DNA from: Nocardioides jiangxiensis
Lineage (GTDB): Bacteria; Actinomycetota; Actinomycetes; Propionibacteriales; Nocardioidaceae
DNA: 64,000 nt
Direction: 5' to 3'
Assembly (NCBI RefSeq): GCF_030580915.1
Contig: NZ_JAUQTA010000002.1
Location: forward strand, 649,035 to 713,034
Positions 41,812-51,854 of the stretch are shown here, in pieces (the first letter of the stretch is position 1; every line of letters starts with the position of its first letter). A program made the position numbers and the translations under genes. Under the pieces are notes generated by a model. That model searched no databases and was not told the origin of the DNA. It saw nothing but the letters and a program-made list of their open reading frames with translations.

Positions 41812-42612
41812 GTGGCGAGCTTCCGCACCTCTTCGGAGGGTCCCCTGACACACGGCAACAGCCGGGTCAAGGAGGCGCGGAAGCTCGCCCGTCGCTCATT
41901 TCGCAGCACTGCAGGGCTCTTCCTCGCGGACGGGCCCAAGGCCGTCGAGGGCGCGCTGACCGTCGATGGCTGCGTCGTCGAGGTCTTCGCGACGCCGGCC
42001 GCGGCCGAGCAGCACGCCGGTCTCCTCGGCGCCACGCAGGTCACGCTCGTCGACGACCGTGCCCTCGCCTCGCTCTCGGACTCCGTGTCGCCCGCCGGTC
42101 TGGTCGGCGTCTGCCGCTTCCTCGACCGTCCGCTCGCGGAGGTGCTGGCCCCGCGGCCGCGCCTCGTCGTGATCTGCGCCGACGTCCGCGACCCGGGCAA
42201 CGCCGGCACCGTCATCCGGTGTGCCGACGCCGCGGGAGCCGATGCCGTGGTCCTGGCCGGAGACGCCGTCGACCTGTACAACCCCAAGACGATCCGCGCC
42301 TCGGTCGGCTCCGTCTTCCACCTGCCGGTCGCCCTCGAGCGCGACCCGGTCGCGGCCGTGCGGGCCGCGCAGGCCGCGGGCCTCGGCGTACTGGCGGCGG
42401 ACATGGACGGACGCGACCTCTTCGCGGCCGACGACCTGCTCGCCCGGCCGACCGCATGGCTGATGGGCAACGAGGCCTGGGGTCTGCCTGACGCCCTGCG
42501 CGAGGCCGCCGACGAGGTCGTGAGCATCCCGATCTACGGCGGCGCCGAGAGCCTCAACCTGGCGACGGCGGCAGCCGTCTGCCTCTACGCCTCGGCGCGC
42601 GCCCAGCGCTGA
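41812..42612 (+). CDS. TrmH-family RNA 2'-O-methyltransferase
   Basis: This 266-residue SPOUT methyltransferase has DVRDPGNAGTVIRCADAAG, MGNEAWGLP and IYGGAESLNLATAAAVCLYA, the three TrmH motifs. GTG start, 26 bases after rplT. It sits in the L20 operon in many actinobacteria and likely modifies 23S rRNA, though the exact site is unknown. Confidence 0.9.
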   Translation: MASFRTSSEGPLTHGNSRVKEARKLARRSFRSTAGLFLADGPKAVEGALTVDGCVVEVFATPAAAEQHAGLLGATQVTLVDDRALASLSDSVSPAGLVGVCRFLDRPLAEVLAPRPRLVVICADVRDPGNAGTVIRCADAAGADAVVLAGDAVDLYNPKTIRASVGSVFHLPVALERDPVAAVRAAQAAGLGVLAADMDGRDLFAADDLLARPTAWLMGNEAWGLPDALREAADEVVSIPIYGGAESLNLATAAAVCLYASARAQR

Positions 42613-42619
42613 GGCGGCC

Positions 42620-43177
42620 TCAGCCGACCTTCCCGCGGGGAAGGGCCGTGACGAACGCCGTCTCGTCAAGCGCCTCGGCGTACCGCCCGGCCATCACGAC
42701 GGCGTTGACGATCTCGTCCTGCGCGTCGCGCAGGGCCTCCGCCGTGGGGTAGTCCTCGTCGGGCAGCTCGAGGCTGACGCCGAACACGATCTCGTCGCCT
42801 CCGGTGCGGACGACGACCTCGTTCTGCTCCTCGAAGCCGAGCACGGCTACGTCGGCGTCGATCCGGCGGCACTGGTCCCACTGCGGGCTGCGGCCCGTGC
42901 ACAGGTCGCCGACGGTGGTCTCCTGCAGGGTCGCGGTGCCGTCGAACCCCGTGCCGTCGCGCTTCCAGTAGAGGGTGACGGTGCGGTCGCGGGCGACCCT
43001 CCAGTGGTCCGGCTTCTCGTCCCGGACGACCGGCAGGTAAAGGCTCGACGAGCGCATGCCGCCGCGACCCTCCAGCGCCCTGACGAGGGCTGGGTCGGGG
43101 CCGTCCGCGCCACAGGAGACGAGCAGCGGCGCGAGGACGGCGAGTGCGACGGCGGCGACGACGGTCGAGCGTGACAT
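42620..43177 (-). CDS. Hypothetical lipoprotein
   Basis: This 185-residue protein has a lipoprotein signal (about residues 1-22, lipobox LVSCG) and a globular external domain with three more Cys (including DLCTGRSPQWDQCRR). No family is recognised. It converges with the TrmH gene with a seven-base gap and is divergent from the MFS exporter at 43275. Confidence 0.65.
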   Translation of the reverse strand: MSRSTVVAAVALAVLAPLLVSCGADGPDPALVRALEGRGGMRSSSLYLPVVRDEKPDHWRVARDRTVTLYWKRDGTGFDGTATLQETTVGDLCTGRSPQWDQCRRIDADVAVLGFEEQNEVVVRTGGDEIVFGVSLELPDEDYPTAEALRDAQDEIVNAVVMAGRYAEALDETAFVTALPRGKVG

Positions 43178-43274
43178 GGCACCAGCCTGCACCCGAGCAG
43201 CCCGATCGGGCGGGACCCCAGCATCCGGGGGCGATCCGTCCTCGTTGTCAGTGGTCTCTGCGAGTCTGTCGTGC

Positions 43275-44738
43275 ATGACCACTGAGTCCTTCTCCCCGGT
43301 GCCTGGCCCCGCTGATCCGCGCCGGTGGCGGGCCCTCGGCGTGCTCGGCCTGATCCAGTTCATGCTGATCCTCGACGTCACCGTGGTGAACGTCGCGCTG
43401 CCCCAGATCAAGATCGACCTCGACATGTCGGAGTCCAGCCTGGCCTGGGTCGTGGAGGCCTACGTCCTGGCGGCGGGAGGCCTCCTCCTGCTCGGCGGTC
43501 GCCTGGCCGACCTGATCGGGCGACGGGTCACCTTCCTCGCCGGTGTCGCCCTCTTCGGCGTCGCCTCGGCGACGTGCGGCTTCGCGCAGTCCGGGCTGAT
43601 GATGGACGTCTCGCGCTTCGTGCAGGGCATGGGCGAGGCGCTCGCCGCACCGGCGTCGCTCGGCATCATCGCGGTCCTCTTCCACGACCCGAAGGAGCGC
43701 ATCAAGGCGCTCGGCATCTTCGGTGGCCTCGCCGGTCTCGGCGGCACCTCGGGCACCGTGATCTCCGGCTTCATCACCCACGTCGACTGGCGGTGGATCT
43801 TCTTCATCAACGTGCCGGTCGCGATCGCCGCACTCCTGCTCGTGCCGCGCCTGGTCGACGAGAGCCGGTCGCCGAAGGCCCACCGTCCTGACTTCCTCGG
43901 CGCGGTCCTCGGCACGTCCGGTCTGCTCGCCGTCGTCTACGGCCTGCTCCGGGCAGCCGACCACGACTGGACCGAGACCGGGGTCGTCGCCGCGATCGCC
44001 GGCGGCCTGGTCCTGGTCGCGCTGATGGTGCTGGTCGAGGCACGGTCGAGCGACCCGCTCATCCCGCTCTCGTTCTTCCAGAACCGCACGCGCGTCACGA
44101 CCAACATCGTCACGCTCTTCTTCTCGACCGCGTTCTTCTCCTACTTCTTCCTGCTCACGCTGGTGGAGCAGCAGATCCTCGGGTGGAGCTCGATCAAGTG
44201 CGGCCTGTCCTACCTCCCGTTCGGCATCTGCATCGGCGCCGGCATCGGCATCGGCACGGGGCTGATGCCGAGGGTGGGCGTCAAGGCCCTCCTCGCCACG
44301 GGCTTCGCGCTCGACGCCGTCGGCATGTCGCTGGCCACGCTGATCGGGTCGGGCGACTCCTACGTGGGGCACATCCTGCCCGGCATGGTGCTCCTGGCGC
44401 TCGGCTCCGGTCTCAGCTTCCCCGCCATCGGCAACGCCTCGCTCCACCAGGTCACCGCCGAGGACTCCTCGCTCGCCTCGGGCGTCCAGCAGGCGATCCA
44501 GCAGATCGGCGGAGCGCTCGGCCTCGCCACGCTGGCGAGCATCGCGGTGAAGCACGCTGCCAGCAACCCGCTGCCCAACCATCTCCCGGATCTCGCCGGC
44601 GGCTCGGTCATCGCCTACTGGGTCGGCGCGGTGTCGCTGGCCATTGGTGGCCTGCTGGTGGTCGCCTTCATGGAGTACGTCGACCCCGTGCCGAAGATGC
44701 CGGGGGCGGAGATCGCGCCGGAGCCCGAGCCGGCCTGA
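43275..44738 (+). CDS. MFS multidrug exporter, DHA2 (EmrB/QacA-like)
   Basis: This 487-residue transporter has about 14 helices. Early motifs LGLIQFMLILDVTVVNVALPQIKIDLDMS and GGRLADLIGRRVTF (motif A), then VQGMGEALAAPASLGIIAVLF and GLGGTSGTVISGFITHVDWRWIFFINVPV (motif C) define the DHA2 group. It should pump cationic or lipophilic drugs with protons. No regulator is adjacent, although the divergent lipoprotein gene shares its upstream region. Confidence 0.92.
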   Translation: MTTESFSPVPGPADPRRWRALGVLGLIQFMLILDVTVVNVALPQIKIDLDMSESSLAWVVEAYVLAAGGLLLLGGRLADLIGRRVTFLAGVALFGVASATCGFAQSGLMMDVSRFVQGMGEALAAPASLGIIAVLFHDPKERIKALGIFGGLAGLGGTSGTVISGFITHVDWRWIFFINVPVAIAALLLVPRLVDESRSPKAHRPDFLGAVLGTSGLLAVVYGLLRAADHDWTETGVVAAIAGGLVLVALMVLVEARSSDPLIPLSFFQNRTRVTTNIVTLFFSTAFFSYFFLLTLVEQQILGWSSIKCGLSYLPFGICIGAGIGIGTGLMPRVGVKALLATGFALDAVGMSLATLIGSGDSYVGHILPGMVLLALGSGLSFPAIGNASLHQVTAEDSSLASGVQQAIQQIGGALGLATLASIAVKHAASNPLPNHLPDLAGGSVIAYWVGAVSLAIGGLLVVAFMEYVDPVPKMPGAEIAPEPEPA

Positions 44739-44772
44739 GTGCCGCGTCGCCTCCGTCCACGCTCCGGCCCAC

Positions 44773-44778
44773 TAGGGT
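44773..44778 (+). promoter_or_regulatory. -10 box TAGGGT of the histidine kinase gene
   Basis: TAGGGT ends six bases before the GTG at 44785. Confidence 0.45.
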
Positions 44779-44784
44779 CGGAGC

Positions 44785-45804
44785 GTGGACCTGATCGACA
44801 GCCTTCCTGACGGCGTGGTCGTCCTCGACGCTGCTGGCACCGTCGAGGCGATCAATGCCGAGGCGGCGCGGATGCTCGGGGTGGACCAGGCGTCGTCGGT
44901 GGGGCAGGCGGCTGGGGTCGTGCTGTGTCTGCAGGACACCGAGGGGCGTGACTGGCTGGAGCACAACCGGCCGTGGCAGGGCCTCTCCTCACGCACCGGC
45001 ATCCCCGAGCAGTCGTGGCTGCTGCCCAACGGGTCCGAGGTGCTCGTCGTCGCCCGGATCGTCCGGGGGAGCGCCGGCGTCCAGCGGGTGGCGGTCTCCC
45101 TCCGTTCCGGCAGGGGCCGGGCTCGTCTGGACCGCGAGCGGTCCGACCTGGTGGCCACGGTCGCCCATGAGCTGCGCTCGCCGCTCACCGGTGTGAAGGG
45201 ATTCGTCCAGGCCCTGCTCAACCGCTGGGACCACCTCAACGACGAGCAGAAGAAGCTGATGCTCTCGACCGTGCACAGCGACTCCGACCGGCTCAGCCGC
45301 CTCATCGCCGAGCTCCTCGACGTCGCCCGCATCGACACCGGGCGGCTGCAGCTCTACCCCCGTCCGTCGGACGCAGGCATGCTGGCCGCGCGCGTGGTCG
45401 ACTCGGTCTCGCAGAGCACCGCACGCACGGTCGTGCTCGACATCGAGCGTGGTCTTCCTCCGGTGCAGGCGGACCCGGACAAGTTCGTCCAGGTCGTCAC
45501 CAACCTCGTCGAGAACGCCGTACGGCACGGGGAGGGCACGGTCCTCGTCACCGTCGGCGCGGGCCGGATCGCCGAGGCGCCGGCGGTGGTCGTGGGGGTC
45601 CAGGACGAGGGCGCCGGCATCGCCGAGGAGATCCGCCGCCGGGTGTTCACCAAGTTCTGGAAACACGGCACCTCGGGCGGGTCGGGGCTGGGCATGTACC
45701 TCGTCAACGGCCTGGTGCGCGCACACGGCGGCCAGGTCGAGATCGGCAGTGCGCCGGGCGGCGGGGCCCTGGTCTCCGTCCTCTGGCCGGCATCGACGGC
45801 CTAG
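44785..45804 (+). CDS. Orphan soluble sensor histidine kinase (PAS-HisKA-HATPase)
   Basis: This 339-residue protein has a PAS domain (residues ~1-110, [26 protein letters not shown]), HisKA with phosphoacceptor His in [14 protein letters not shown], and HATPase motifs N ([10 protein letters not shown]), G1 (DEGAGI) and G2 ([10 protein letters not shown]). There is no transmembrane segment, so it senses a cytoplasmic signal. No response regulator lies nearby. It is followed by pheS with a 164-base gap. GTG start. Confidence 0.88.
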   Translation: MDLIDSLPDGVVVLDAAGTVEAINAEAARMLGVDQASSVGQAAGVVLCLQDTEGRDWLEHNRPWQGLSSRTGIPEQSWLLPNGSEVLVVARIVRGSAGVQRVAVSLRSGRGRARLDRERSDLVATVAHELRSPLTGVKGFVQALLNRWDHLNDEQKKLMLSTVHSDSDRLSRLIAELLDVARIDTGRLQLYPRPSDAGMLAARVVDSVSQSTARTVVLDIERGLPPVQADPDKFVQVVTNLVENAVRHGEGTVLVTVGAGRIAEAPAVVVGVQDEGAGIAEEIRRRVFTKFWKHGTSGGSGLGMYLVNGLVRAHGGQVEIGSAPGGGALVSVLWPASTA

Positions 45805-45968
45805 CCGGCGCCCGGTGGTGTCCCACATGCGACCACCTTCGCGAGCGAGCGGTCCCGAGCACGGCGGAGATGGTTCGACGGTCCCACAGCAGCCGCCCGG
45901 GCACAACGGACGGCGGCGCCTTCCCTAGACTTGGCCGGTATTTCCCCACACCCGTCCGGAAGGCAGTC

Positions 45969-47075
45969 ATGTCGGGCCCGAACACCGAGTACGACCCCGT
46001 CGAGGTCACCCCGCTGCAGGCTGCAGAGGTGGAGGCGATGCGCGATGCCGCGATCGCCGCGATCGCCGCCGCGAAGGACCTCGAAGAGCTCAAGCAGGTC
46101 CGCCTGGACCACGCGGGCGACCGGTCGCCCCTCGCCCTCGCCAACCGCGAGATCGGCGCGCTGCCGCCGCAGGCCCGCAAGGAGGCCGGTGCCCGCGTCG
46201 GCCAGGCCCGCGGTGCGGTCAACAAGGCGCTGGGCGAGCGCACGGTCGTGCTCGAGGCCGAGCACGAGGAGCGGATGCTGGTCGAGGAGACCGTCGACGT
46301 CACCTTGCCGACCGCGCGTCGCGCACCCGGCACCCGTCACCCGATCACCACGCTCTCCGAGCGGATCGCCGACGTCTTCGTCGCGATGGGCTGGGAGGTC
46401 GCCGAGGGCCCGCAGGTCGAGGCCGAGTGGCTCAACTTCGACGCGCTGAACCTCGGTGCCGACCACCCGGCGCGCACCATGCAGGACACCTTCTGGCTGC
46501 AGCCCGCCGACGCGGCGCTCGTGCTGCGCACGCACACCTCGCCGGTGCAGGCGCGCACGATGCTGACCCGTCAGCCCCCGATCTACGTGGTCTGCCCGGG
46601 CCGGGTCTACCGGACCGACGAGATCGATGCGACGCACTCGCCGGTGTTCCACCAGGTGGAGGGCCTCGTCGTCGACAAGGGCATCACCATGGCGCACCTC
46701 AAGGGCGCGCTCGACCACTTCGCCGCGGCGATGTTCGGCGAGGGCATCTCGACGCGCTTCCGCCCGTCGTACTTCCCGTTCACCGAGCCGTCCGCCGAGG
46801 TCGACCTGGTCTGCTTCGTGTGCCGCAACGGTGAGGTCAGCGACCCCGCGGAGTGCCGCACGTGCCGTGGCGAGGGATGGATCGAATGGGGCGGCTGCGG
46901 CGTCGTGAACCCGAAGGTGCTCGTGGCCTGCGGCATCGACCCCGACGTCTACACCGGTTTCGCCTTCGGCATGGGCATCGACCGCACGCTCATGTTCCGC
47001 CACAACGTCGAGGACCTCCGCGACGTGTTCGAGGGCGACGTCCGCTTCGCTGCACCCTTTGGAGTCGAGATCTGA
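45969..47075 (+). CDS. pheS: Phenylalanyl-tRNA synthetase alpha subunit
   Basis: PheS is the catalytic subunit of the alpha2beta2 enzyme that charges tRNA-Phe. The 368-residue protein has an N-terminal coiled coil (about residues 15-90), class II motif 2 ([23 protein letters not shown]), motif 3 ([19 protein letters not shown]), and a Cys cluster (CFVC...CRTC). GGAAGG lies upstream of the ATG. Its stop overlaps pheT. Confidence 0.95.
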   Translation: MSGPNTEYDPVEVTPLQAAEVEAMRDAAIAAIAAAKDLEELKQVRLDHAGDRSPLALANREIGALPPQARKEAGARVGQARGAVNKALGERTVVLEAEHEERMLVEETVDVTLPTARRAPGTRHPITTLSERIADVFVAMGWEVAEGPQVEAEWLNFDALNLGADHPARTMQDTFWLQPADAALVLRTHTSPVQARTMLTRQPPIYVVCPGRVYRTDEIDATHSPVFHQVEGLVVDKGITMAHLKGALDHFAAAMFGEGISTRFRPSYFPFTEPSAEVDLVCFVCRNGEVSDPAECRTCRGEGWIEWGGCGVVNPKVLVACGIDPDVYTGFAFGMGIDRTLMFRHNVEDLRDVFEGDVRFAAPFGVEI

Positions 47076-49555
47076 TGAAGGCCCCCGTTTCCTGGATCAA
47101 GGAGTACGTCGAGCTGCCGGAGGACCTCTCCGTCGACGCGCTCGCTGCTCGCCTCACCGCCCTCGGCCTCAAGCTCGAGGCGCTGCACACGCCGGCTGAC
47201 GCCATCACCGGCCCGCTCGTCGTCGGCAAGGTGCTGACCATCGAGAAGGAGCCGCAGAAGAACGGCAAGGTCATCAACTGGTGCACCGTCGACGTCGCCG
47301 ACGCCAACGGCACGGGCGAGCCGCAGGGGATCATCTGCGGCGCCCACAACTTCGTCGAGGGCGACCTCGTCGTCGTCTCGCTGCCGGGTGCGGTGCTGCC
47401 CGGTGGCTTCGCGATCTCCGAGCGCAAGACCTACGGCCACCTGTCGGCGGGCATGATCTGCTCGCGTGCCGAGCTCGGCCTCGGTGACGACGGTGGCCAC
47501 GGCATCATCGTGCTCCCCGCAGACTCGGCCAAGCCGGGCGAGGAGGCCATGCCGCTGCTCGGCATGGACGACGCCGTCATCGAGTTCGAGATCAACCCCG
47601 ACCGGGCCTACGCGCTCTCGCTGCGCGGCGTCGCCCGCGAGGCAGCACTCGGCTTCGACGCGCCGTTCGCGGACCCGGCTGCGCGCGAGGTGCCGGCGGC
47701 CAACGGCGAGGGCCACCCGGTGGTCGTCGAGGACGAGACCGGCTGCCCGGTCTTCGTCGCGCGCACCGTCAGCGGCTTCGACCCCGCCCGCCCCACGCCC
47801 GACTGGATGAAGCTCCGCCTCGAGCAGTGCGGCATGCGCTCCATCTCCCTGGCCGTCGACATCTCCAACTACGTGATGCTCGAGCTCGGGCAGCCCAACC
47901 ACTGCTACGACGCTGCGAAGGTCGCCGGTCCGATCCGGGTCCGCCGTGCGACGGCGGGGGAGAAGATCACCACCCTCGACGACGTCTCCCGGACGCTGGA
48001 CCCTGCCGACCTCGTGATCGCCGACGACAACGGTGCCATCGGCATCGCCGGCGTCATGGGCGGCGCCTCGACCGAGGTGTCCGAGACCACCACCGACATC
48101 ATCGTCGAGGCTGCGCACTTCGACCCGGTGACGGTCTTCCGCTCGCAGAAGCGCCACAAGCTCGGCTCCGAGGCGTCCAAGCGCTTCGAGCGCGGCGTCG
48201 ACCCCGAGCTGCCGCAGGCTGCTGCCGACCGTGTCGTCGAGCTGCTGGTGACGCTCGGCGGCGCCACCGTCGGCGCCGGCGTGACCGTCGTCGGCGAGGC
48301 GCCGGCCCGTCGCGTGGTCACGGCGTCCACTGAGCTTCCGGCGCGGATCACCGGCATGGAGATCCCGGCGGCCACCACGGTCGCGCACCTGAGGGCGATC
48401 GGTGCCGAGGTGACCGTCGACGGGGACACCCTCACGGCCGTCGTTCCCTCGTGGCGCCCGGACATCAGCCAGCCGTTCGACCTGGTCGAGGAGGTCGCGC
48501 GCATCGTCGGCTACGAGGACGTCCCGTCCGTCCTTCCGTCGGCGCCGGCGGGCCGCGGCCTCACCGAGCTGCAGCGCCTGCGCCGTCGCGTGGGCCGCGT
48601 CGTCGCGGGCGCCGGATTCAACGAGGTGATCTCCTACCCGTTCACCTCCGAGACCGACTACGACGCCCTCGGCCTGCCCGCCGACGACGAGCGTCGTCGT
48701 TCGCTGCGCATGGAGAACCCGCTCAACGCCGAGCAGCCGCTGCTCGCCACGACCCTGCTCCCGGGCGTGCTCCACACGCTGGCTCGCAACGTCGGTCGCG
48801 GCAACGCCGACGCAGCGATCTTCGAGACCGCGCTCGTCTTCCTGCCGACCGGCGACGAGAAGGCGCCGATCCTCGGCACCGACCGTCGACCGACGCCCGA
48901 GGAGTGGGCGGCCATCGAGAAGGCCGTGCCGGCCCAGCCGCAGCACCTCGCCCTCGCCCTCACCGGCGCCCGTGAGGCCGACGGCTGGTGGGGCGCGGGT
49001 CGCGCCGCCGGATGGTCGGACGCGATCGCGGCGGTCCGCGAGCTCGCCGGCGCGCTCGGCGTGGCCCTCGACGTCGAGGCTGCTGCCGTCGCGCCGTGGC
49101 ACCCGGGCCGGTGTGCGGCCCTCTCCGTCGGCGGTGCGGTCATCGGCCACGCCGGTGAGCTGCACCCGAAGGTCTGCAAGGCCTACGGCCTGCCGGCGCG
49201 CTCCGCGGCTGCCGAGCTGGACCTCGACGTTCTCCTGCAGCACGCGACCTCCCCGACGGCGCCGCGGTTCTCGTCGTACCCGGTGGCCAAGGAGGACGTC
49301 GCACTGGTCGTCGATGCCACCGTGCCGTCCGCTGCCGTCGAGGCGGCGCTGCGGGAGGGCGCCGGTGAGCTGCTCGAGTCGATCCGTCTCTTCGACGTCT
49401 TCACCGGCGAGCAGGTAGGCGAGGGCAAGAAGTCGCTGGCGTTCGCGCTGCGGTTCCGGGCAGCCGACCGCACGCTCGCCGAGGGCGAGTCGGGCGCCGC
49501 CCGCGACGCCGCGGTCGCCCTCGCGGCGGAGCGCACGGGCGCGGTCCAGCGCTGA
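47075..49555 (+). CDS. pheT: Phenylalanyl-tRNA synthetase beta subunit
   Basis: This 826-residue partner of PheS has a tRNA-binding domain (about residues 40-150, VGKVLTIEKEPQKNGK), B3/B4 editing (GEKITTLDDVSRTLDPADLVI), B5, and the C-terminal FDX-ACB anticodon-binding domain (FSSYPVAKEDVALVVDATVP). It starts inside the stop codon of pheS (TGATG), so the subunits are made in balance. A strong terminator follows. Confidence 0.95.
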   Translation: MKAPVSWIKEYVELPEDLSVDALAARLTALGLKLEALHTPADAITGPLVVGKVLTIEKEPQKNGKVINWCTVDVADANGTGEPQGIICGAHNFVEGDLVVVSLPGAVLPGGFAISERKTYGHLSAGMICSRAELGLGDDGGHGIIVLPADSAKPGEEAMPLLGMDDAVIEFEINPDRAYALSLRGVAREAALGFDAPFADPAAREVPAANGEGHPVVVEDETGCPVFVARTVSGFDPARPTPDWMKLRLEQCGMRSISLAVDISNYVMLELGQPNHCYDAAKVAGPIRVRRATAGEKITTLDDVSRTLDPADLVIADDNGAIGIAGVMGGASTEVSETTTDIIVEAAHFDPVTVFRSQKRHKLGSEASKRFERGVDPELPQAAADRVVELLVTLGGATVGAGVTVVGEAPARRVVTASTELPARITGMEIPAATTVAHLRAIGAEVTVDGDTLTAVVPSWRPDISQPFDLVEEVARIVGYEDVPSVLPSAPAGRGLTELQRLRRRVGRVVAGAGFNEVISYPFTSETDYDALGLPADDERRRSLRMENPLNAEQPLLATTLLPGVLHTLARNVGRGNADAAIFETALVFLPTGDEKAPILGTDRRPTPEEWAAIEKAVPAQPQHLALALTGAREADGWWGAGRAAGWSDAIAAVRELAGALGVALDVEAAAVAPWHPGRCAALSVGGAVIGHAGELHPKVCKAYGLPARSAAAELDLDVLLQHATSPTAPRFSSYPVAKEDVALVVDATVPSAAVEAALREGAGELLESIRLFDVFTGEQVGEGKKSLAFALRFRAADRTLAEGESGAARDAAVALAAERTGAVQR

Positions 49556-49585
49556 GCCTCACCGTCTGAGCCGCACCTTCTGGCG

Positions 49586-49639
49586 GCAGCCGGACAGGCG
49601 TGGCAGCCCCGCGGGGTCCTGCCACGCCTGTCCGGCTGC
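49586..49639. terminator. Long bidirectional terminator after pheT
   Basis: A perfect 20-bp stem (49586-49605 with 49620-49639) and a 14-base loop lie between the convergent ends at 49555 and 49645. It contains TGCCACGCCTG. Confidence 0.8.
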
Positions 49640-49644
49640 TCACC

Positions 49645-50196
49645 TCAGAGCTGCGCGCCGAGCCGCTCCAGCGCCGCGTCGAGAGTCTGCTCGACGACCA
49701 GGTCGCGCACTGTCTGCGCATCCATGAACTCCGCGTCCGCGAGCTGGTGGAGCATCGTCACCATCGGGGCCCAGAAGCCGCCGGGACTGAGCAGCCCGAT
49801 CGGCTTGTCGTGCAGGCCGAGGGTCTTCCAGGTCCACACCTCGAAGAGCTCCTCGAGGGTGCCGAGGCCCCCGGGGAGCACCAGGAAGGCGTCGGCACGG
49901 ACGCTCATCATCGCCTTGCGCTCGTGCATGGTGTCGACGACGTGCATCTCCACGCCGTCCTCGTGGAGCCGGGCCCACTCACGCTCGACCATGAAGCGCG
50001 GGATCACGCCGTAGACCCGGCCGCCGTGGTCGAGCACCCCCTGGGAGACCCGGCCCATCAGGCCCGCGCTGCCGCCGCCGTAGACGAGCTCGATGCCGCG
50101 CTCGCCGAGCGACCGGCCCACGTCGTAGGCCAGGTCCGCATGGGCGGGGTCGGAGCCGTCACGGGAGCCGAGGAAGATCGCGAGTCGTCGCAGCAC
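49645..50196 (-). CDS. LOG family (lysine decarboxylase-like) protein
   Basis: This 183-residue protein has the PGGxGTxxE motif (LPGGLGTLEELFE) and the VYGGGSAGLMG nucleotide-binding loop of the LOG/TIGR00730 family, which makes cytokinin bases from their ribotides or acts on nucleoside monophosphates. It is not a lysine decarboxylase despite the old name. The GTG at 50196 lies seven bases after a TAGGTT box, so the mRNA is likely leaderless. Confidence 0.88.
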   Translation of the reverse strand: MLRRLAIFLGSRDGSDPAHADLAYDVGRSLGERGIELVYGGGSAGLMGRVSQGVLDHGGRVYGVIPRFMVEREWARLHEDGVEMHVVDTMHERKAMMSVRADAFLVLPGGLGTLEELFEVWTWKTLGLHDKPIGLLSPGGFWAPMVTMLHQLADAEFMDAQTVRDLVVEQTLDAALERLGAQL

Positions 50197-50203
50197 GCGC
50201 CCC

Positions 50204-50209
50204 AACCTA
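50204..50209 (-). promoter_or_regulatory. -10 box TAGGTT of the LOG gene
   Basis: On the minus strand TAGGTT lies seven bases before the GTG at 50196. It is close to the divergent carbonic anhydrase promoter. Confidence 0.45.
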
Positions 50210-50226
50210 GGAGTACGCCGATCCGC

Positions 50227-50232
50227 TAGCGT
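50227..50232 (+). promoter_or_regulatory. -10 box TAGCGT of the carbonic anhydrase gene
   Basis: TAGCGT ends seven bases before the ATG at 50240. Confidence 0.45.
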
Positions 50233-50239
50233 CGGCGCC

Positions 50240-50770
50240 ATGCCGCTGTACGAGTTCGAGGGCAAGCGCCCGACCGTCCACCCCGAAGCCTTCATCGCCC
50301 CGACCGCCGTCCTCATCGGCGACGTGACCGTCGAGAAGGGGGCGAGCGTCTGGTACGGCGCGGTGCTCCGTGCGGACATCTGCTCGATCGTGGTCCGCGA
50401 GGGCGCCAACATCCAGGACAACTCGGTCGTGCACGGCGGTCCCGACGTGACCGTCGAGATCTGCAAGCACGCCGCGGTGGCGCACAGCGTCGTCTTCCAC
50501 GGCGACTACCTCGGGGAGAAGTCGCTGGTCGGCAACGGCAGCGTCGTCCTCGACAACGCACGGATCGGTGCCGGCACGATGGTCGCGGCCGGCTCGGTCG
50601 TGGCGGCGGGCAAGGAGATCCCCGAGGGCGTGCTCGCACTGGGCAGCCCGTGCGAGGTGAAGAAGCCGATCGCCGGCACGGCCGCGGAGTTCTGGGTCGA
50701 GGTCAACGGTGCGTACTACGCCGAGCTCGCGGAGCGCCACGCAAAGGGCGTCGCGCGGGTCGAGGAATGA
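50240..50770 (+). CDS. Gamma carbonic anhydrase family protein
   Basis: This 176-residue left-handed beta-helix protein has ligand His residues in NSVVHGG and [13 protein letters not shown], spaced as in the Cam/PaaY family. The family includes true carbonic anhydrases and acyl-CoA thioesterase-linked proteins, so the reaction is not fixed. It precedes the arginine operon by about 50 bases, where argC has its own promoter. Confidence 0.88.
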   Translation: MPLYEFEGKRPTVHPEAFIAPTAVLIGDVTVEKGASVWYGAVLRADICSIVVREGANIQDNSVVHGGPDVTVEICKHAAVAHSVVFHGDYLGEKSLVGNGSVVLDNARIGAGTMVAAGSVVAAGKEIPEGVLALGSPCEVKKPIAGTAAEFWVEVNGAYYAELAERHAKGVARVEE

Positions 50771-50807
50771 CGCAACGGACCCCCGAACACATGTTCATGC
50801 AGAGGGA

Positions 50808-50821
50808 TGTATAGTCATGCA
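50808..50821 (+). promoter_or_regulatory. Candidate ARG box overlapping the argC promoter
   Basis: TGTAT-AGTC-ATGCA has the 5-4-5 spacing of an ArgR box (TGAAT-N4-ATTCA), with one mismatch between arms. The -10 box TATAGT (50810-50815) lies inside it and ends seven bases before the ATG at 50823, so ArgR binding would block a leaderless promoter. argR itself is in the operon. Confidence 0.55.
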
Positions 50822-50822
50822 T

Positions 50823-51854
50823 ATGAGCAAGGTCAGGATCGCCGTCGCCGGAGCCAGCGGATACGCGGGCGGTGAGGTGCTGCGCCTGCTGCTCGGTCGG
50901 GACGACGTGGAGATCGGCGCGCTGACCGGCGGCTCCAACGCCGGCGAGAAGCTCGGCGTCCTCCAGCCGCACCTCGTCCCGCTCGCGGACCGAATCCTCG
51001 AACCGACGACGCCCGAGATCCTGGCGGGTCACGACGTCGTCTTCCTCGGCTTGCCGCACGGCCAGTCCGCCGAGATCGCCAACGCCCTGGGTGAGGACGT
51101 CGTCGTCATCGACTGCGGCGCCGACTTCCGGCTCACCGACGCGGGGGAGTGGGAGAAGTTCTACGGCGGCACGCACGCCGGCTCGTGGCCCTACGGCCTG
51201 CCCGAGCTCCCCGGCCAGCGGACCGAGCTGCAGGGCGCCAAGCGGATCGCCGTGCCCGGGTGCTACCCGACCGTGTCCACGCTGACCCTTGCCCCGGCGG
51301 TCGCCGACGGGCTGGTCACTCCGGACATCGTGGTCGTGGCCGCCTCCGGCACCTCAGGCGCCGGCAAGGCCCTCAAGGCGAACCTCCTCGGCTCCGAGGT
51401 CATGGGCAACGTCTCGGCGTACGGCGTCGGTGGCGTCCACCGGCACACGCCCGAGATCACGCAGAACCTGTCGCTCCTCACCAACGCCGACATCAACGTC
51501 AGCTTCACCCCGCTGCTGGTTCCGATGCCGCGGGGCATCCTCGCGACCTGCTCCGCCCCGGTCACGCCCGGCACGACGGCCCAGCAGGCGTACGACGCCT
51601 ACGCGGCGTTCTACGCCGACGAGCCGTTCGTGACCGTGCTGCCGCAGGGCGTGTGGCCGCAGACCAAGAGCGTGCTCGGCTCCAACTCCGTGCACGTCCA
51701 GGTGACCGTCGACGACACCGCCGGCCGGCTGGTCGCCGTCGGCGCCGTCGACAACCTCGCCAAGGGCACCGCCGGCGCCGCCGTGCAGTGCATGAACCTC
51801 GCGCTGGGCCTTCCCGAGGGCACCGGCCTCACCACGATCGGACTGGCCCCGTGA
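50823..51854 (+). CDS. argC: N-acetyl-gamma-glutamyl-phosphate reductase
   Basis: Step 3 of arginine synthesis. This 343-residue enzyme has the NADPH-binding [14 protein letters not shown], the catalytic Cys in [13 protein letters not shown], and [11 protein letters not shown]. An upstream ATG at 50817 would add two residues; 50823 is chosen because the -10 box is seven bases before it. The next gene starts within its stop codon (GTGA). Confidence 0.95.
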   Translation: MSKVRIAVAGASGYAGGEVLRLLLGRDDVEIGALTGGSNAGEKLGVLQPHLVPLADRILEPTTPEILAGHDVVFLGLPHGQSAEIANALGEDVVVIDCGADFRLTDAGEWEKFYGGTHAGSWPYGLPELPGQRTELQGAKRIAVPGCYPTVSTLTLAPAVADGLVTPDIVVVAASGTSGAGKALKANLLGSEVMGNVSAYGVGGVHRHTPEITQNLSLLTNADINVSFTPLLVPMPRGILATCSAPVTPGTTAQQAYDAYAAFYADEPFVTVLPQGVWPQTKSVLGSNSVHVQVTVDDTAGRLVAVGAVDNLAKGTAGAAVQCMNLALGLPEGTGLTTIGLAP

